Below, piece after piece: positions 28,115-37,342 of a stretch of DNA of 60,563 bases (position 1 is the first letter of the stretch; the number at the start of each line of letters is the position of its first letter). The stretch comes from Marivita sp. (GTDB lineage Bacteria; Pseudomonadota; Alphaproteobacteria; Rhodobacterales; Rhodobacteraceae): contig NZ_JAIPUT010000023.1 in NCBI RefSeq assembly GCF_020055635.1, forward strand, positions 1 to 60,563, read 5' to 3'. The notes beneath the pieces are model-generated. The model made no database searches and had not been told where the DNA came from. It saw only the letters and a program-made list of their open reading frames with translations. Made by a program: the position numbers and the translations under genes.

Positions 28115-29623
28115 TCAGGCGGAAACGATCTGAAGCCCGTCCTTTTCCGAGGATGCCCCGCTTTGGCCCGTCGCCCGACAGAACCGGATCAACGTCGCAC
28201 CATAGCAGATGGGATCAATCCGGCAGATCACCTCGCGTCCGTCTTTCGACCGCAATTCGCTGTCCCAACTGGCACGCTCGGTGTTTGTCGTCACGAAATC
28301 ACGCAACTCCGGCCAGACCGGAGAGGGGTGGAAGGCCGATTTCCACTCCTGGGTCGCGTCGAGAATGGTAGATTCTGTCAGGCACGTGTCCGGGTCCACC
28401 TGCCACATCGCCTTGTAGGCCGCGTTGCACACGGTCAGGATGCCCTGCTGGTTGAAGACCGCAACGGCGTCCTCCATCACGTCGAGCATGGACTGCATCG
28501 TCTCCAGTTCGGTGCGAAACCCCCTTGTCAGAGACACTTCGGCCGTGATGTCATTGAACAGGAAGGCGATGGCCCCGTCCGGATAGGGTCGGCCGGTCAC
28601 GTCGAATGTCTGTCCTCCGGCAAGGTTCCAGGTTTCGCGGAACCGATCATCGCTGGCCGCTGCCACCAGCTTGGCCATCCGTTCGCGCCAATCATCGTAA
28701 TTCTTGGGCTCCGGCATGATCTGCTGTTCACGCAGCTTGTCGAAGAACTCGAACAGCGCGGGGCGACCACTCAGGAATTCGACGGAAACGCCGCTTAGGT
28801 CGATCAGGGCCGGGTTGAACAGCACAAGGCGCCGGTCACGATCAAAGATCGCCAACCCGGTTGTCAGGTTGGCGAATGTTTTCGACAGCGTTTGCACAAA
28901 ATTGCGCTGCGCCTCTTCGGCCCGCACCACGGCGTCGATGCTGGCCGCAAAAAAGAGCATGCCGGCGTCGGTTTCCTTCGTCGTGACCTCGAGCCACCTG
29001 CTGCGTCCGATACCCGGCGTGTCCAGCTTGAGCCGCTTCGACCTGAGCACCTCTGGCTGCGACAGCAAATCGGACACGTGGCAGGCGAATGCGTCCGCCC
29101 CGCCCTGCGACACGGCATAGGCCATGAAGGCATCATTGCCCCAGAGGAACGTGCCCTCATGCGACAGGCTCCAGATCGGGTCAGGCGCATAGATCAGCGC
29201 CGGCCGCAGACGTGTCACATCGACGTCGTTCTGGCGCGCCGTGAACCAGTCCCTCTGGTGTGTCGGACAGGGTGAAAGAATGAGGCGGTGACCGTGCTCG
29301 GTGGTGCGCACCGTGACCCGGACATCCGCGTCAGAGTCGCCCCGGCCCTGTTCCTCAAGGGTTTCCGGCAGGTTCGGAACGACAGGAAGAAGCGCCGTGC
29401 GGACCTCCTCCCATTCCGGCCTGTCTGTCGCCCCGTCGAGAAGAGGCCAGATCGCGTTGTCGGCATCGATCAACTGTCCATCCTCGAAGAGCAGCGTCAG
29501 GCTGGCGGACCCCGTTTCGGTCGATCCGGACGCGCTACGCCGCGCCGCCAAAGCCAATGCGGCGACGGTGACGCCCGCGCCGCCGAGGCCGATCAGTATC
29601 GATATCCAGAAAAGCGCATCCAT
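28115..29623 (-). CDS. Membrane-anchored PAS-domain protein without a kinase domain
   Basis: 502 residues from MDALFWISILIGLGG. One N-terminal membrane helix (about 4-27), an extracatalytic region, then at least two PAS domains: around FVQTLSKTFANLTTGLAIFD (about residue 240 onward) and LDVMEDAVAVFNQQGILTV (about 385 onward). The C-terminus ends after the last PAS fold (LIRFCRATGQ) with no histidine kinase, GGDEF or EAL domain visible. It lies next to regB on the same strand with a 77-bp gap. It may sense a ligand and act through a partner; function unknown. Confidence 0.75.
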   Translation of the reverse strand: MDALFWISILIGLGGAGVTVAALALAARRSASGSTETGSASLTLLFEDGQLIDADNAIWPLLDGATDRPEWEEVRTALLPVVPNLPETLEEQGRGDSDADVRVTVRTTEHGHRLILSPCPTHQRDWFTARQNDVDVTRLRPALIYAPDPIWSLSHEGTFLWGNDAFMAYAVSQGGADAFACHVSDLLSQPEVLRSKRLKLDTPGIGRSRWLEVTTKETDAGMLFFAASIDAVVRAEEAQRNFVQTLSKTFANLTTGLAIFDRDRRLVLFNPALIDLSGVSVEFLSGRPALFEFFDKLREQQIMPEPKNYDDWRERMAKLVAAASDDRFRETWNLAGGQTFDVTGRPYPDGAIAFLFNDITAEVSLTRGFRTELETMQSMLDVMEDAVAVFNQQGILTVCNAAYKAMWQVDPDTCLTESTILDATQEWKSAFHPSPVWPELRDFVTTNTERASWDSELRSKDGREVICRIDPICYGATLIRFCRATGQSGASSEKDGLQIVSA

Positions 29624-29700
29624 CCTGCCACCCGTTCCGCAACTTTGCCCCATTGAACAACGCGAGGCTTAACGGATCGTTAAGGTTGACGCTGGAAAGT

Positions 29701-31089
29701 TCACAGATCGAAAGCCGGGTTCTCTCCGATGCCCTCGCCCTTGGCGCGTGTCGGCGACAGGATCGCGTCGCTGGGCCAGACAACTTCGACCACGGCGCCG
29801 CGCCGCTTGCTTGATCCGTTGACCCGCTCGCTGCCATTCGCGAAGCTGAGTTCGGCCCCGGAGCGTTCGAGCAGGGTCTTGGCGATGAACAGGCCAAGGC
29901 CCATGCCCTCGTATTCGGGCCGTGCCGTTCGGTCCCTCTCGGTTCGCCGGTTGCGCACGAAGGGATCGCCGATTCGACCCAGCATGTTCGTCGGATATCC
30001 GGGTCCGTCATCCATGATCCGGACGGAAATGGACTTGCCGGTCCACCGCGCCTCGACCCACACCGTCGAGCGGGCGAAATCCACCGCGTTCTGGATCAGG
30101 TTGCGCATCCCGTGTATCACTTCGGGTCGACGCATGACCGTCGGTGGATCAGAGGCCTCCTCCTCGTTTCCGAGAGCTTCGATCAGGACGTCTTTGCCAC
30201 GATAAAGATGGGGTTCCGCCGCCTCGCGGATGACCTCGATCAGGGGGGCGGAGCGGATATGCAGGTCTTCCTTGCCCGCACGACCCATCGATCGCAGGAT
30301 GTCGCGACAGCGATCCGCCTGCTCTCGGATCAGGCGTGCGTCCTCTTGTTGCTCGGGCCTGTCTTCCAGATCCTCGATCAGTTCGGCACTGGTCAGCTTG
30401 ATGGTGGCCAGCGGAGTGCCCAACTCATGCGCCGCGGCCGCAACGACACCGCCAAGGTTGTTGAGCATCTGGGTCCGGCTGAGCGCCATCTGGGTCGCCA
30501 CGACAGCATCCCCCATGGACGTCATTTCGTCGGTCACCTGCCGCGCATAGAGCGACAGGAACACAACGGCGATCGTGATCGCCACCCATTGCCCGAACAC
30601 GAACACATCGGCAATGCGCAGGATGAATCCCTGCTCGGTGCGCAGGGGCAGGTGAAAGAACACCATGAGCGTGACCAGCATGAGCGCCGTGGCGCCGATG
30701 ATGACGGTCGATCGAAGGGACATGATGGTCGCCGACACGATCACCGGTCCGAGGATCAGAATGCTGAAGGGGTTGTGCAGCCCGCCGGTCAGGTACAGCA
30801 GGAAACACAGTTGCAGCAGGTCGAACAGGACCATCAGGAAATTCTCGGCCTCGTTCAGACGCTTGTTTTCCGGAAAAACGAAGATCGCGATCAGGTTGCC
30901 CACCACCGACACGCCGATGGCAAGAAAGCACAGGCCCAGTTCGAGCTTCAGGTTGTAAAAGTACTGGGCGAGCATGATCGCGGCCAGTTGGCCGACAATG
31001 GCGAACCAGCGCAGCCAGATCATGGTGCGCAGCCGGATGAAGTTCCCACGCTGCCGCTCTTGGAACAGCCCGAATTCGGATTGCGTCAT
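29701..31089 (-). CDS. regB: Redox sensor histidine kinase RegB/PrrB
   Basis: 462 residues. Six N-terminal membrane segments (about 25-180) hold the ubiquinone-sensing heptapeptide GGLHNPF at 102-108. The H-box is AAHELGTPLATIKL with His221, and the redox Cys261 lies in EQADRCRDILRSM; both match His225/Cys265 of Rhodobacter capsulatus RegB. The ATPase domain has DDGPGYP and GMGLGLFIAKTLL. It phosphorylates RegA in response to quinone and redox state. The gene is divergent from senC-regA, the usual Rhodobacter order. Confidence 0.95.
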   Translation of the reverse strand: MTQSEFGLFQERQRGNFIRLRTMIWLRWFAIVGQLAAIMLAQYFYNLKLELGLCFLAIGVSVVGNLIAIFVFPENKRLNEAENFLMVLFDLLQLCFLLYLTGGLHNPFSILILGPVIVSATIMSLRSTVIIGATALMLVTLMVFFHLPLRTEQGFILRIADVFVFGQWVAITIAVVFLSLYARQVTDEMTSMGDAVVATQMALSRTQMLNNLGGVVAAAAHELGTPLATIKLTSAELIEDLEDRPEQQEDARLIREQADRCRDILRSMGRAGKEDLHIRSAPLIEVIREAAEPHLYRGKDVLIEALGNEEEASDPPTVMRRPEVIHGMRNLIQNAVDFARSTVWVEARWTGKSISVRIMDDGPGYPTNMLGRIGDPFVRNRRTERDRTARPEYEGMGLGLFIAKTLLERSGAELSFANGSERVNGSSKRRGAVVEVVWPSDAILSPTRAKGEGIGENPAFDL

Positions 31090-31205
31090 CTGCGCCCTTT
31101 CGCCACTTGCCCCGATTGTTTAAATCCTTACCTCGGCTGTAACGGAGCATAGGCAAGGCATTTCGGATGAGAAGGGCTTTGTTCACGTAGGAACAAGAGG
31201 GCAAC

Positions 31206-31832
31206 ATGGTACGTTTGGCAGCGGTTTCGGCAGGTGTGGCACTCCTCGCATTGGTTGGGGGGGTCTGGTACGCGACAGCACCCGGTGGCGGTGGCGGCGA
31301 CAAATATGCGGCCTGCCGGACGACCAAGGTCGCAGGCGGGACCGACGCGATTGGCGGACCCTTCACCCTGGTCAACGCGGCGGGCGAGACCGTGACCAAC
31401 GAAGATGTGATCACCGAACCGTCACTGATCTATTTCGGCTACACCTTCTGCCCGGATGTCTGCCCGCTGGACACGGTGCGCAACGCCGAAGCGGTCGATA
31501 TTCTGCGCGAGCAGGGCCATGACATCACCCCTGTCTTCATCTCGGTCGATCCAGAGCGCGATACGCCGGAAGTGGTGGGGGAATTCGCCGCCAACCTGCA
31601 TGAAGACATGATCGGTCTCACCGGCTCGGAAGAGCAGGTCAGGGCCGCCAGCCAGGCATACCGAACCTATTTCCAACGGCAGCCCGGCGACGACGAGTAT
31701 TACCTCGTGGATCACTCCACCTTCAGCTATCTCGTCATGCCCGAGGACGGGTTCGTGGAATTCTTCCGGCGCGATCTCAGCCCCGAACAGACCGCCGAGC
31801 GCGCCGCCTGCTTTCTTGAAGTTGCAAACTAG
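31206..31832 (+). CDS. senC: SCO1/SenC/PrrC family copper chaperone
   Basis: 208 residues with an N-terminal membrane anchor (about 2-23) and a periplasmic thioredoxin-like domain. Copper ligands are Cys82 and Cys86 in FCPDVCP and His170 in YLVDHSTFS, with ISVDPERDTPEVV as the family signature. SenC/PrrC delivers copper to cytochrome c oxidase and modulates RegB signalling. It lies 78 bases upstream of regA and is likely co-transcribed with it. Length and domain order are normal. Confidence 0.94.
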   Translation: MVRLAAVSAGVALLALVGGVWYATAPGGGGGDKYAACRTTKVAGGTDAIGGPFTLVNAAGETVTNEDVITEPSLIYFGYTFCPDVCPLDTVRNAEAVDILREQGHDITPVFISVDPERDTPEVVGEFAANLHEDMIGLTGSEEQVRAASQAYRTYFQRQPGDDEYYLVDHSTFSYLVMPEDGFVEFFRRDLSPEQTAERAACFLEVAN

Positions 31833-31897
31833 CGCTCCATTTGCCCGTTGATGTTGAAAATTTCGCCGTTAATACTGGCGGATAACGCGAATGCGAC

Positions 31898-31913
31898 GGA
31901 GGAACCCGCAGTG
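31898..31913 (+). promoter_or_regulatory. Ribosome binding site and GTG start of regA
   Basis: GGAGGA at 31898-31903 stands seven bases before GTG 31911. Starting there gives a 184-residue protein with the phosphorylated Asp at 63, exactly as in Rhodobacter PrrA. The in-frame ATG 31848 would add 21 residues. Confidence 0.8.
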
Positions 31914-32465
31914 AATGATCGGAATGCCGACGATCTTGGCGATGACAGAAGCCTGCTACTCGTGGACGATGACGAGCCGTTCCTGCGGCGCCTCGCCAAG
32001 GCCATGGAAAAGCGGGGCTTCGAAGTCGAGACCGCGCAATCCGTCACTGCCGGGTCTGCCATAGCCACGGCGCGTCCCCCGGCCTATGCGGTGGTCGATC
32101 TGCGGCTCGAGGATGGCAACGGGCTTGATGTGGTCGAGGTGATCCGGGAAAAGCGTCCAGACAGCCGCGTCGTTGTCCTGACGGGCTATGGCGCGATTGC
32201 CACGGCCGTCGCAGCGGTCAAGATCGGCGCCACCGACTATCTGTCCAAGCCCGCCGACGCGACCGACATCACCAACGCCTTGCTGGCCAAGGGCGATGAC
32301 CTTCCGCCGCCGCCGGAAAACCCGATGAGCGCGGATCGGGTCCGCTGGGAACATATCCAGCGCGTTTACGAACTCTGCGATCGCAATGTCTCGGAAACCG
32401 CGCGCCGCCTCAACATGCATCGACGCACCTTGCAGCGGATACTGGCGAAACGCTCGCCAAGATAG
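31911..32465 (+). CDS. regA: Redox response regulator RegA/PrrA
   Basis: 184 residues. The receiver domain (about 14-130) has the acidic pocket LLVDDDEPF, phospho-acceptor Asp63 in VVDLRLEDG, and LSKPAD with the conserved Lys. A proline linker (DDLPPPPENP) leads to a Fis-type helix-turn-helix (about 150-184; ETARRLNMHRRTLQRIL). The family controls photosynthesis, respiration and other redox genes. No hvrA follows it; the next gene is on the other strand. Confidence 0.95.
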   Translation: MNDRNADDLGDDRSLLLVDDDEPFLRRLAKAMEKRGFEVETAQSVTAGSAIATARPPAYAVVDLRLEDGNGLDVVEVIREKRPDSRVVVLTGYGAIATAVAAVKIGATDYLSKPADATDITNALLAKGDDLPPPPENPMSADRVRWEHIQRVYELCDRNVSETARRLNMHRRTLQRILAKRSPR

Positions 32466-32492
32466 TCCCGCCACGATGGACATGGCCGGGAT

Positions 32493-34034
32493 TCAGGCCA
32501 CCCACCACCGTTCGATCATCCGCGCGCTGTCCATCTGAAAGGCGTTTCCGATGACGCCGGAATTGGCGATCCTGCTGGAATGCGCGCCCACGAAATTCGC
32601 ATATGCCGGAATGACGGTCCCGCCTTCGCTTGAGACCAGCATCTGCATCTCGCGATACTGCGCGCGACGCTTGTCGCTGTCGAGCTCGGCGCGGGCGGAC
32701 AACAGCAGTTCCTGGAAACGGGCGCTTGCCCAACCCGTGTCGTTCCATGGGGCACCCGCCTCATAGGCGGTCGAGAACATCCAGTCCTCGGTTGCCCGGC
32801 CGGACCAGTGGCAGGCGCACCACGACTTGTGCTTCCAGACACTGGACCAGTGCCCGTCATCGAATTCAGGCACGACGGTGATGTCAATCCCCGCCGTCCT
32901 TGCCGAGTCCCGGTAAAGCTGCGCCGCCTCGATCGCGCCGGGAAACGCCGCGTTTGCCGCCGAAAGGTCGAGCGTCAGACCGTCGAAGCCTGCCTGCTTG
33001 AGCAACCAAACCGCCTTGTCCGGGTCATAGTCGATCTTGTCCAGATCGTCGGCGAAGTACTGGTTCGCCGGCCCGATCGGGTTGTCATGCGCGACAGCGC
33101 CATGCCCGTTCAGAACCGTGTCCACCAAAGCCTGACGGTCGATCCCGTGCTTGAGCGCTTGGCGCACCTGAAGTTCGGTGAAAGGGGTCACGTTGGTCAA
33201 CATCGGGAAAGCAAGATGCTGGTTCCCCGTCACTTCGAAGATGCTGACCATGGGGTTCGCACGAAGCAAAGGCTCGGCCTTGAAATCGACCCGGTTCACC
33301 GCATCGACCCGCCCGGCCGTCAGCGCAGTCATACGCTCGAAAGGATCGTTGAGGGCGATCAGTTCGACGCTGTCGAACCAGCCCGCCTTGCCGTCCCTGT
33401 AATGGCTGTCCACGCGGCTCAGCACGGTGCGCACACCCGGATCGAAGCTTTCGACCCGGTAAAGGCCGGTCCCGATGCCCTTGGTGATGGCCTCGTCGAT
33501 CTGACCCGCCGGATAGATGCAGAGATGGTAATCCGACAGTAGGAATGGAAAATCGGCATTGCCGGCGTGCAACGTGAACGCAACCTCGTGGTTGGTGATC
33601 TTCTTCATCTCGGCAATGTTCGCAACGATCGGCCTGGCCGCGGAATGCGTCCCGTCCGCCATGTGCATGGCCAGCGACGCCAACACATCATCGGCCCCGA
33701 AGGATTTGCCGTTGTGGAAGGTCACACCCCGGCGCAGCTTGAACGTCCAGGTGACCGCGTCTGCCGACGCTTCCCAACTGTCGGCCAGTTCGCCGACCAA
33801 TTCGCCACTTGCCGCCACTTCGGTCAGGCAGTCAAAGACCGCGCCGTGACCCGCGACGATCATGTAGCTGTCGACATGGGTGCGGCTGTCCCAGCTGTCG
33901 GATGTGTGCGCGCCGGCCAGACCAAGGCGCAACGTCCCGCCACGCTGTTGCGCGCGCAGGGGCAACCCACTGGCAGCAAGCACGCTGGCCGCGGCACCGG
34001 TCGTCAGCAGTCGACGTCTGGAAATATGGCTCAT
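32493..34034 (-). CDS. Tat-exported ABC transporter substrate-binding protein (peptide family 5)
   Basis: 513 residues from MSHISRRRLLTTG. The twin-arginine signal (SRRRLL) ends near ASGLPLRAQ. The SBP family 5 fold shows LADSWEASADAVTWTFKLR, GVTFHNGKSFGADDV and GTGLYRVESF. Such proteins capture peptides, nickel complexes or related solutes for a DppBCDF-like importer. No permease or ATPase gene is adjacent, so this is an orphan. Substrate unknown. Confidence 0.88.
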   Translation of the reverse strand: MSHISRRRLLTTGAAASVLAASGLPLRAQQRGGTLRLGLAGAHTSDSWDSRTHVDSYMIVAGHGAVFDCLTEVAASGELVGELADSWEASADAVTWTFKLRRGVTFHNGKSFGADDVLASLAMHMADGTHSAARPIVANIAEMKKITNHEVAFTLHAGNADFPFLLSDYHLCIYPAGQIDEAITKGIGTGLYRVESFDPGVRTVLSRVDSHYRDGKAGWFDSVELIALNDPFERMTALTAGRVDAVNRVDFKAEPLLRANPMVSIFEVTGNQHLAFPMLTNVTPFTELQVRQALKHGIDRQALVDTVLNGHGAVAHDNPIGPANQYFADDLDKIDYDPDKAVWLLKQAGFDGLTLDLSAANAAFPGAIEAAQLYRDSARTAGIDITVVPEFDDGHWSSVWKHKSWCACHWSGRATEDWMFSTAYEAGAPWNDTGWASARFQELLLSARAELDSDKRRAQYREMQMLVSSEGGTVIPAYANFVGAHSSRIANSGVIGNAFQMDSARMIERWWVA

Positions 34035-34190
34035 CGCCGTCTCCCTCTGAATTCGCATGGCGTCGCACCGCCTGCCAGCCCGAATCTGGCCGATTCTTCC
34101 GGCATCCTAGCAAGTGCGGCACCTTCGACGCCAACGCCACCTTCGGTCAGCAGTGTCGCATGTCGCGCAGGACCCCTGCCCGCGGCCGCA

Positions 34191-35162
34191 CTAGGCGTTT
34201 GAAATACCGTCCATGATCCGGACCAGTTCGGCGCTGATGCCGGGTTCGGACAGGGCGTGCCCGGCATTGCGCACCATGCGCAGATCGCATTCAGGCCAGG
34301 CCCGCGCCAGTTCCCACGCGCGCAAGGGCGGGCAGATCATGTCATAGCGTCCCTGCACGATGGCACCGGGAACCCCCGAAAGCCGATCCATGTTCTTGAG
34401 GATCCAGCCGTCTTCCTCGAGAAACCCGTCATTGATGAAGTAGTGATTTTCAAGCCGCGCGAACGCCCGCGCATAATCGCCGGGAGATTCGCCGCCGGAT
34501 CCGCTGGAATAGACCGACGCCAAGGCGTTCTCCCAGGCTGACCAGGCGCGGGCGAACCGGGTCTCGATGCGCAGGTCACCGGAAAACAGCCGTCGATGGT
34601 AAGCCCCGATCAGGTCGTCACGTTCGTCCTCGGGGATCATGTCGACAAACCGCGCCCAGGTTTCCGGCCAGAACTGCCCCGCCCCGCCGCCATAAAACCA
34701 GTCCAGCTCGGCCTTGGTCATGGTGAAGACACCGCGCAGCACCAGATGGCGCACCCTGTCGGGATGGCTGATGCCGTAGATCAGCGCCAGCGTGGCCCCC
34801 CAGCTGCCGCCGAAGACGATGAACCTGTCGATGCCCAGTGTTTCACGGATCAACTCGATATCCGCGACCAGGTCCCAGGTGGTGTTGTTGCTGACGCTGG
34901 CATGCGGACGCGACCGGCCACAGCCGCGCTGATCGAACAGAACGACGCGAAACACCTTGGGATCGAAATAGCGCCGCATCGACGGGCTGCATCCGCCGCC
35001 CGGACCGCCATGCAGCACGATCACCGGGATGCCGTTTTCCGCACCGCATTGTTCGACATAGATCGTGTGCCCGTCCCCGACCGGCAGCATGCGCTGATCG
35101 TAAGGGTCGAGGGGGGGATAAAGGTACTGCACTGCGCGCTTTTGGCTCGGGAATTTATCCAT
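34191..35162 (-). CDS. pip: Prolyl aminopeptidase
   Basis: 323 residues from [16 protein letters not shown]; a TTG two codons upstream is less likely. Alpha/beta hydrolase, peptidase family S33. The oxyanion region is [18 protein letters not shown], the nucleophile elbow is [10 protein letters not shown], and [20 protein letters not shown] is typical of proline iminopeptidases. The acid and His lie in GRYDMICPP and NAGHALSEP. It removes N-terminal proline from peptides in the cytoplasm. It diverges from ubiG with a 50-bp gap. Confidence 0.94.
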   Translation of the reverse strand: MDKFPSQKRAVQYLYPPLDPYDQRMLPVGDGHTIYVEQCGAENGIPVIVLHGGPGGGCSPSMRRYFDPKVFRVVLFDQRGCGRSRPHASVSNNTTWDLVADIELIRETLGIDRFIVFGGSWGATLALIYGISHPDRVRHLVLRGVFTMTKAELDWFYGGGAGQFWPETWARFVDMIPEDERDDLIGAYHRRLFSGDLRIETRFARAWSAWENALASVYSSGSGGESPGDYARAFARLENHYFINDGFLEEDGWILKNMDRLSGVPGAIVQGRYDMICPPLRAWELARAWPECDLRMVRNAGHALSEPGISAELVRIMDGISNA

Positions 35163-35212
35163 ACCCAATCTATATTGGCACCGAATACCAAAAGACCATG
35201 GGGAAATGTTTC

Positions 35213-35956
35213 ATGACCGCCACGACAACTGTCGATCCGTCGGAAATCGCCAAGTTCGAGGCAATGGCCGCCGAGTGGTGGGATCCGAACGGCAAGTTCA
35301 AGCCACTGCATATGCTCAACCCCTGCCGGCTGGATTACCTCACCTCGCAGATCGCGGAAGAATTCGACCGCGACCTTGGACAAAACAGACCTTTCGATGG
35401 CCTGCGACTCCTCGATATCGGCTGTGGTGGCGGGTTGCTTTGCGAACCGATGGCACGGCTGGGCGCGACCGTTGTCGGCGTCGATGCCGCGGGTGGCAAC
35501 ATTCCGGTGGCGCAGGCACACGCGCGCCAGTCCGGCCTGACTATAGATTACCGCCACACCACCGCCGAAGCGATGGCCGAGGCTGGCGAAGCCTTTGATG
35601 TGGTGCTGAACATGGAGGTCGTCGAACACGTGGCTGACCCGTTGGCCTATTTGGCAGCCTGTCAGCGTTTGCTGAACCCCGGCGGGCTGCACCTGTGTTC
35701 GACGATCAACCGCACCGCCAAAAGCTTTGCCGCGGCCATCGTGGGGGCGGAATACGTCATGCGCTGGCTGCCCAGGGGCACACATGACTGGGCCAGATTC
35801 ATCACACCCGACGAATTGTATGACCTGCTGCGCAAGGCGGGGTTCGATCCGGTTGACCGCAAGGGGTTCCAGTTCAATCCGGTGTCGTGGAGATGGAGCC
35901 TGTCTGACCGCGATCTGAGCGTGAACTACGTCACCGCGTCCCTGAAACCGGCCTGA
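35213..35956 (+). CDS. ubiG: Ubiquinone biosynthesis O-methyltransferase UbiG
   Basis: 247 residues from [16 protein letters not shown]. It carries out both O-methylations of ubiquinone synthesis. SAM motif I is [38 protein letters not shown] at the start and [13 protein letters not shown] in the middle are UbiG signatures. The TGA stop at 35954-35956 is also the first triplet of the palindromic element at 35954-36061. The gene is probably monocistronic. Confidence 0.95.
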   Translation: MTATTTVDPSEIAKFEAMAAEWWDPNGKFKPLHMLNPCRLDYLTSQIAEEFDRDLGQNRPFDGLRLLDIGCGGGLLCEPMARLGATVVGVDAAGGNIPVAQAHARQSGLTIDYRHTTAEAMAEAGEAFDVVLNMEVVEHVADPLAYLAACQRLLNPGGLHLCSTINRTAKSFAAAIVGAEYVMRWLPRGTHDWARFITPDELYDLLRKAGFDPVDRKGFQFNPVSWRWSLSDRDLSVNYVTASLKPA

Positions 35957-36061
35957 GCGGGAAGCCGCTTCGAAGCGGCTTGGACCAAGCGCGTTCGAAC
36001 ACGCTTGAAACGTGGTTTCGAAACCACGTGAGCAAGGCCCTTCGAAGGGCCTTCCCGCTCA
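35954..36061. repeat. Multi-palindrome element with four TTCGAA-centred hairpins
   Basis: An 11-bp outer inverted repeat, TGAGCGGGAAG (35954-35964) and CTTCCCGCTCA (36051-36061), encloses four consecutive palindromes centred on TTCGAA. They are at 35962-35981 (20 bp, perfect), 35986-36007 (22 bp, one mismatch), 36010-36029 (20 bp, perfect) and 36034-36053 (20 bp, perfect), with centres 23-25 bp apart. Their flanking arms differ in sequence (AAGCCGC, CAAGCGCG, ACGTGGT, AAGGCCC) while the core is constant. The outer repeat begins with the stop codons of the convergent genes ubiG and marR on each strand. No T-run follows. It may end transcription from both sides, or be a mobile or protein-binding repeat; I do not recognise it as a named family. 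Confidence 0.9.
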
Positions 36062-36508
36062 ACTCCGGCTGTCCGGCTCTTCCAATTTGACGCGCAGCTC
36101 GCGCAGAACCGGGATCGCCGCGCGCACCTTGGCGTCGCCCAGCTCGGACACCATCTCGGTGATCAGGGGCGTGATCGCAGCAACCGCCGCGTCGCGCGCC
36201 GCAAGGCCCGCGGGGCTGATCGACACCTGTTTGCGGCGGGCATCGTCCCAATCCGGGCGGATATGCACATAGCCGGCCGCTTCTAGCTTACCCAGGGTGT
36301 TGGTCATCGCGCCGCGCGTGACGTGAAACGCCTTGGCCAGTTGCGCCGGGGTCTTTTCCGATCCACCCCGGGCCAGCTGATTGAGTACTGAAAAGTGCGA
36401 GATCTCCATCTTGTTGGGCAGCACCCGCGTCAGGCGATTCCGCAACAGCTGATCCGCCGTCAGCAATTCGCTGAACAGGGAAATCGCAAGAGGGCTGCTG
36501 TCGCTCAT
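36059..36508 (-). CDS. MarR-family transcriptional regulator
   Basis: 149 residues. Winged helix-turn-helix dimeric repressor fold: ISHFSVLNQLARGG forms the first helices, TPAQLAKAFHVTRGAMTNTLGK (first 20 residues suffice) the recognition helix, and PDWDDARRKQVSISPAG the wing with the conserved DxR. MarR proteins are usually derepressed by small phenolic or oxidised ligands. The start overlaps the nitrilase stop (ATGA), so the two are co-transcribed and MarR may regulate this group. The stop lies on the outer repeat of the multi-palindrome element. Confidence 0.9.
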   Translation of the reverse strand: MSDSSPLAISLFSELLTADQLLRNRLTRVLPNKMEISHFSVLNQLARGGSEKTPAQLAKAFHVTRGAMTNTLGKLEAAGYVHIRPDWDDARRKQVSISPAGLAARDAAVAAITPLITEMVSELGDAKVRAAIPVLRELRVKLEEPDSRS

Positions 36509-37338
36509 GTCGGACCGGAATACACTCTGTCATGTTCCAAAGAGGGGATTTTCCGGCGGGCTTTCGCCACGTTGGACAGATCGACGTCAACCAGGTGAAC
36601 CCCGAAGCGCTGGTCAGCATCCAGCAAGACCTCGCCCCAGGGCGACACCGCCATGGAGTGCCCATGCGTGGTACGCGGTTTGCCGTGGCTGATGGCATGT
36701 TGGCCGAATTGCGCGGGAGCAAGCACATAAGAGCCTGTTTCGATCGCACGGGCGCGCAGCAGCGGTTCCCAATGCATCGGACCCGTCGCCGGGGAAAAGG
36801 CCGCGGGCACCACAATGATCTCGGCCCCTGCCTGGGCCAGCGTACGGTAGAGATAGGCGAACCGTACGTCATAGCAGATGCTCAGACCGATGATTCCAAA
36901 CGGTGTCTTGGCCGTCACGGCCCGGTCGCCCGGCTTGAACCCGGCGGATTCCCGGAACGTCTCGGTTTCGGTCACCTGGACATCGAACATGTGCAGCTTG
37001 TCGTAATGCGCGGCGATCGACCCGTCCGGCGCAATCAGGAAAGACCGGTTCAGGAACCGCTCCTCCGGCGGTTCGGCCTTGAGCGCGAGCGACCCGATCA
37101 GGAGCCAGATGCCCAGCCGGGCCGCCTCGTTGCGCAGGCCCTGCAATGTCGGGTCATCGACCTGACGGTGCAGGACATCGCGCTGGTGGCTGCGGCTGTT
37201 GCTGACGCAATTGGTGACCTCGGGTGTGACAATCAGCCCGGCCCCTTCGGAGGCAGCATTGCGCACAAGATCCGAGGTGACCCGCAGATTGTCCTGCGGA
37301 TCATCCGACGACGAAAGCTGAAGCAGCGCCGCCCGCAT
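36505..37338 (-). CDS. Carbon-nitrogen hydrolase (nitrilase superfamily, NIT1/NIT2-like)
   Basis: 277 residues. The Glu-Lys-Cys triad is Glu40 (VTPEVTN), Lys114 (HYDKLHMFDV) and Cys155 (GLSICYDVRF). LHMFDV and the YDVRFAYLYRTL segment place it with the NIT1/NIT2 and omega-amidase branch, which hydrolyses deaminated glutathione or alpha-ketoglutaramate. It follows glutaredoxin GrxC, which fits a thiol or glutathione repair role. The stop overlaps the marR start. Confidence 0.9.
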   Translation of the reverse strand: MRAALLQLSSSDDPQDNLRVTSDLVRNAASEGAGLIVTPEVTNCVSNSRSHQRDVLHRQVDDPTLQGLRNEAARLGIWLLIGSLALKAEPPEERFLNRSFLIAPDGSIAAHYDKLHMFDVQVTETETFRESAGFKPGDRAVTAKTPFGIIGLSICYDVRFAYLYRTLAQAGAEIIVVPAAFSPATGPMHWEPLLRARAIETGSYVLAPAQFGQHAISHGKPRTTHGHSMAVSPWGEVLLDADQRFGVHLVDVDLSNVAKARRKIPSLEHDRVYSGPT

Positions 37339-37342
37339 CGTC

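Noticed and set aside
34035-34190. Gene between the binding-protein gene and pip
   Set aside because: 156 bases with no plausible start, ribosome site or protein-like frame.
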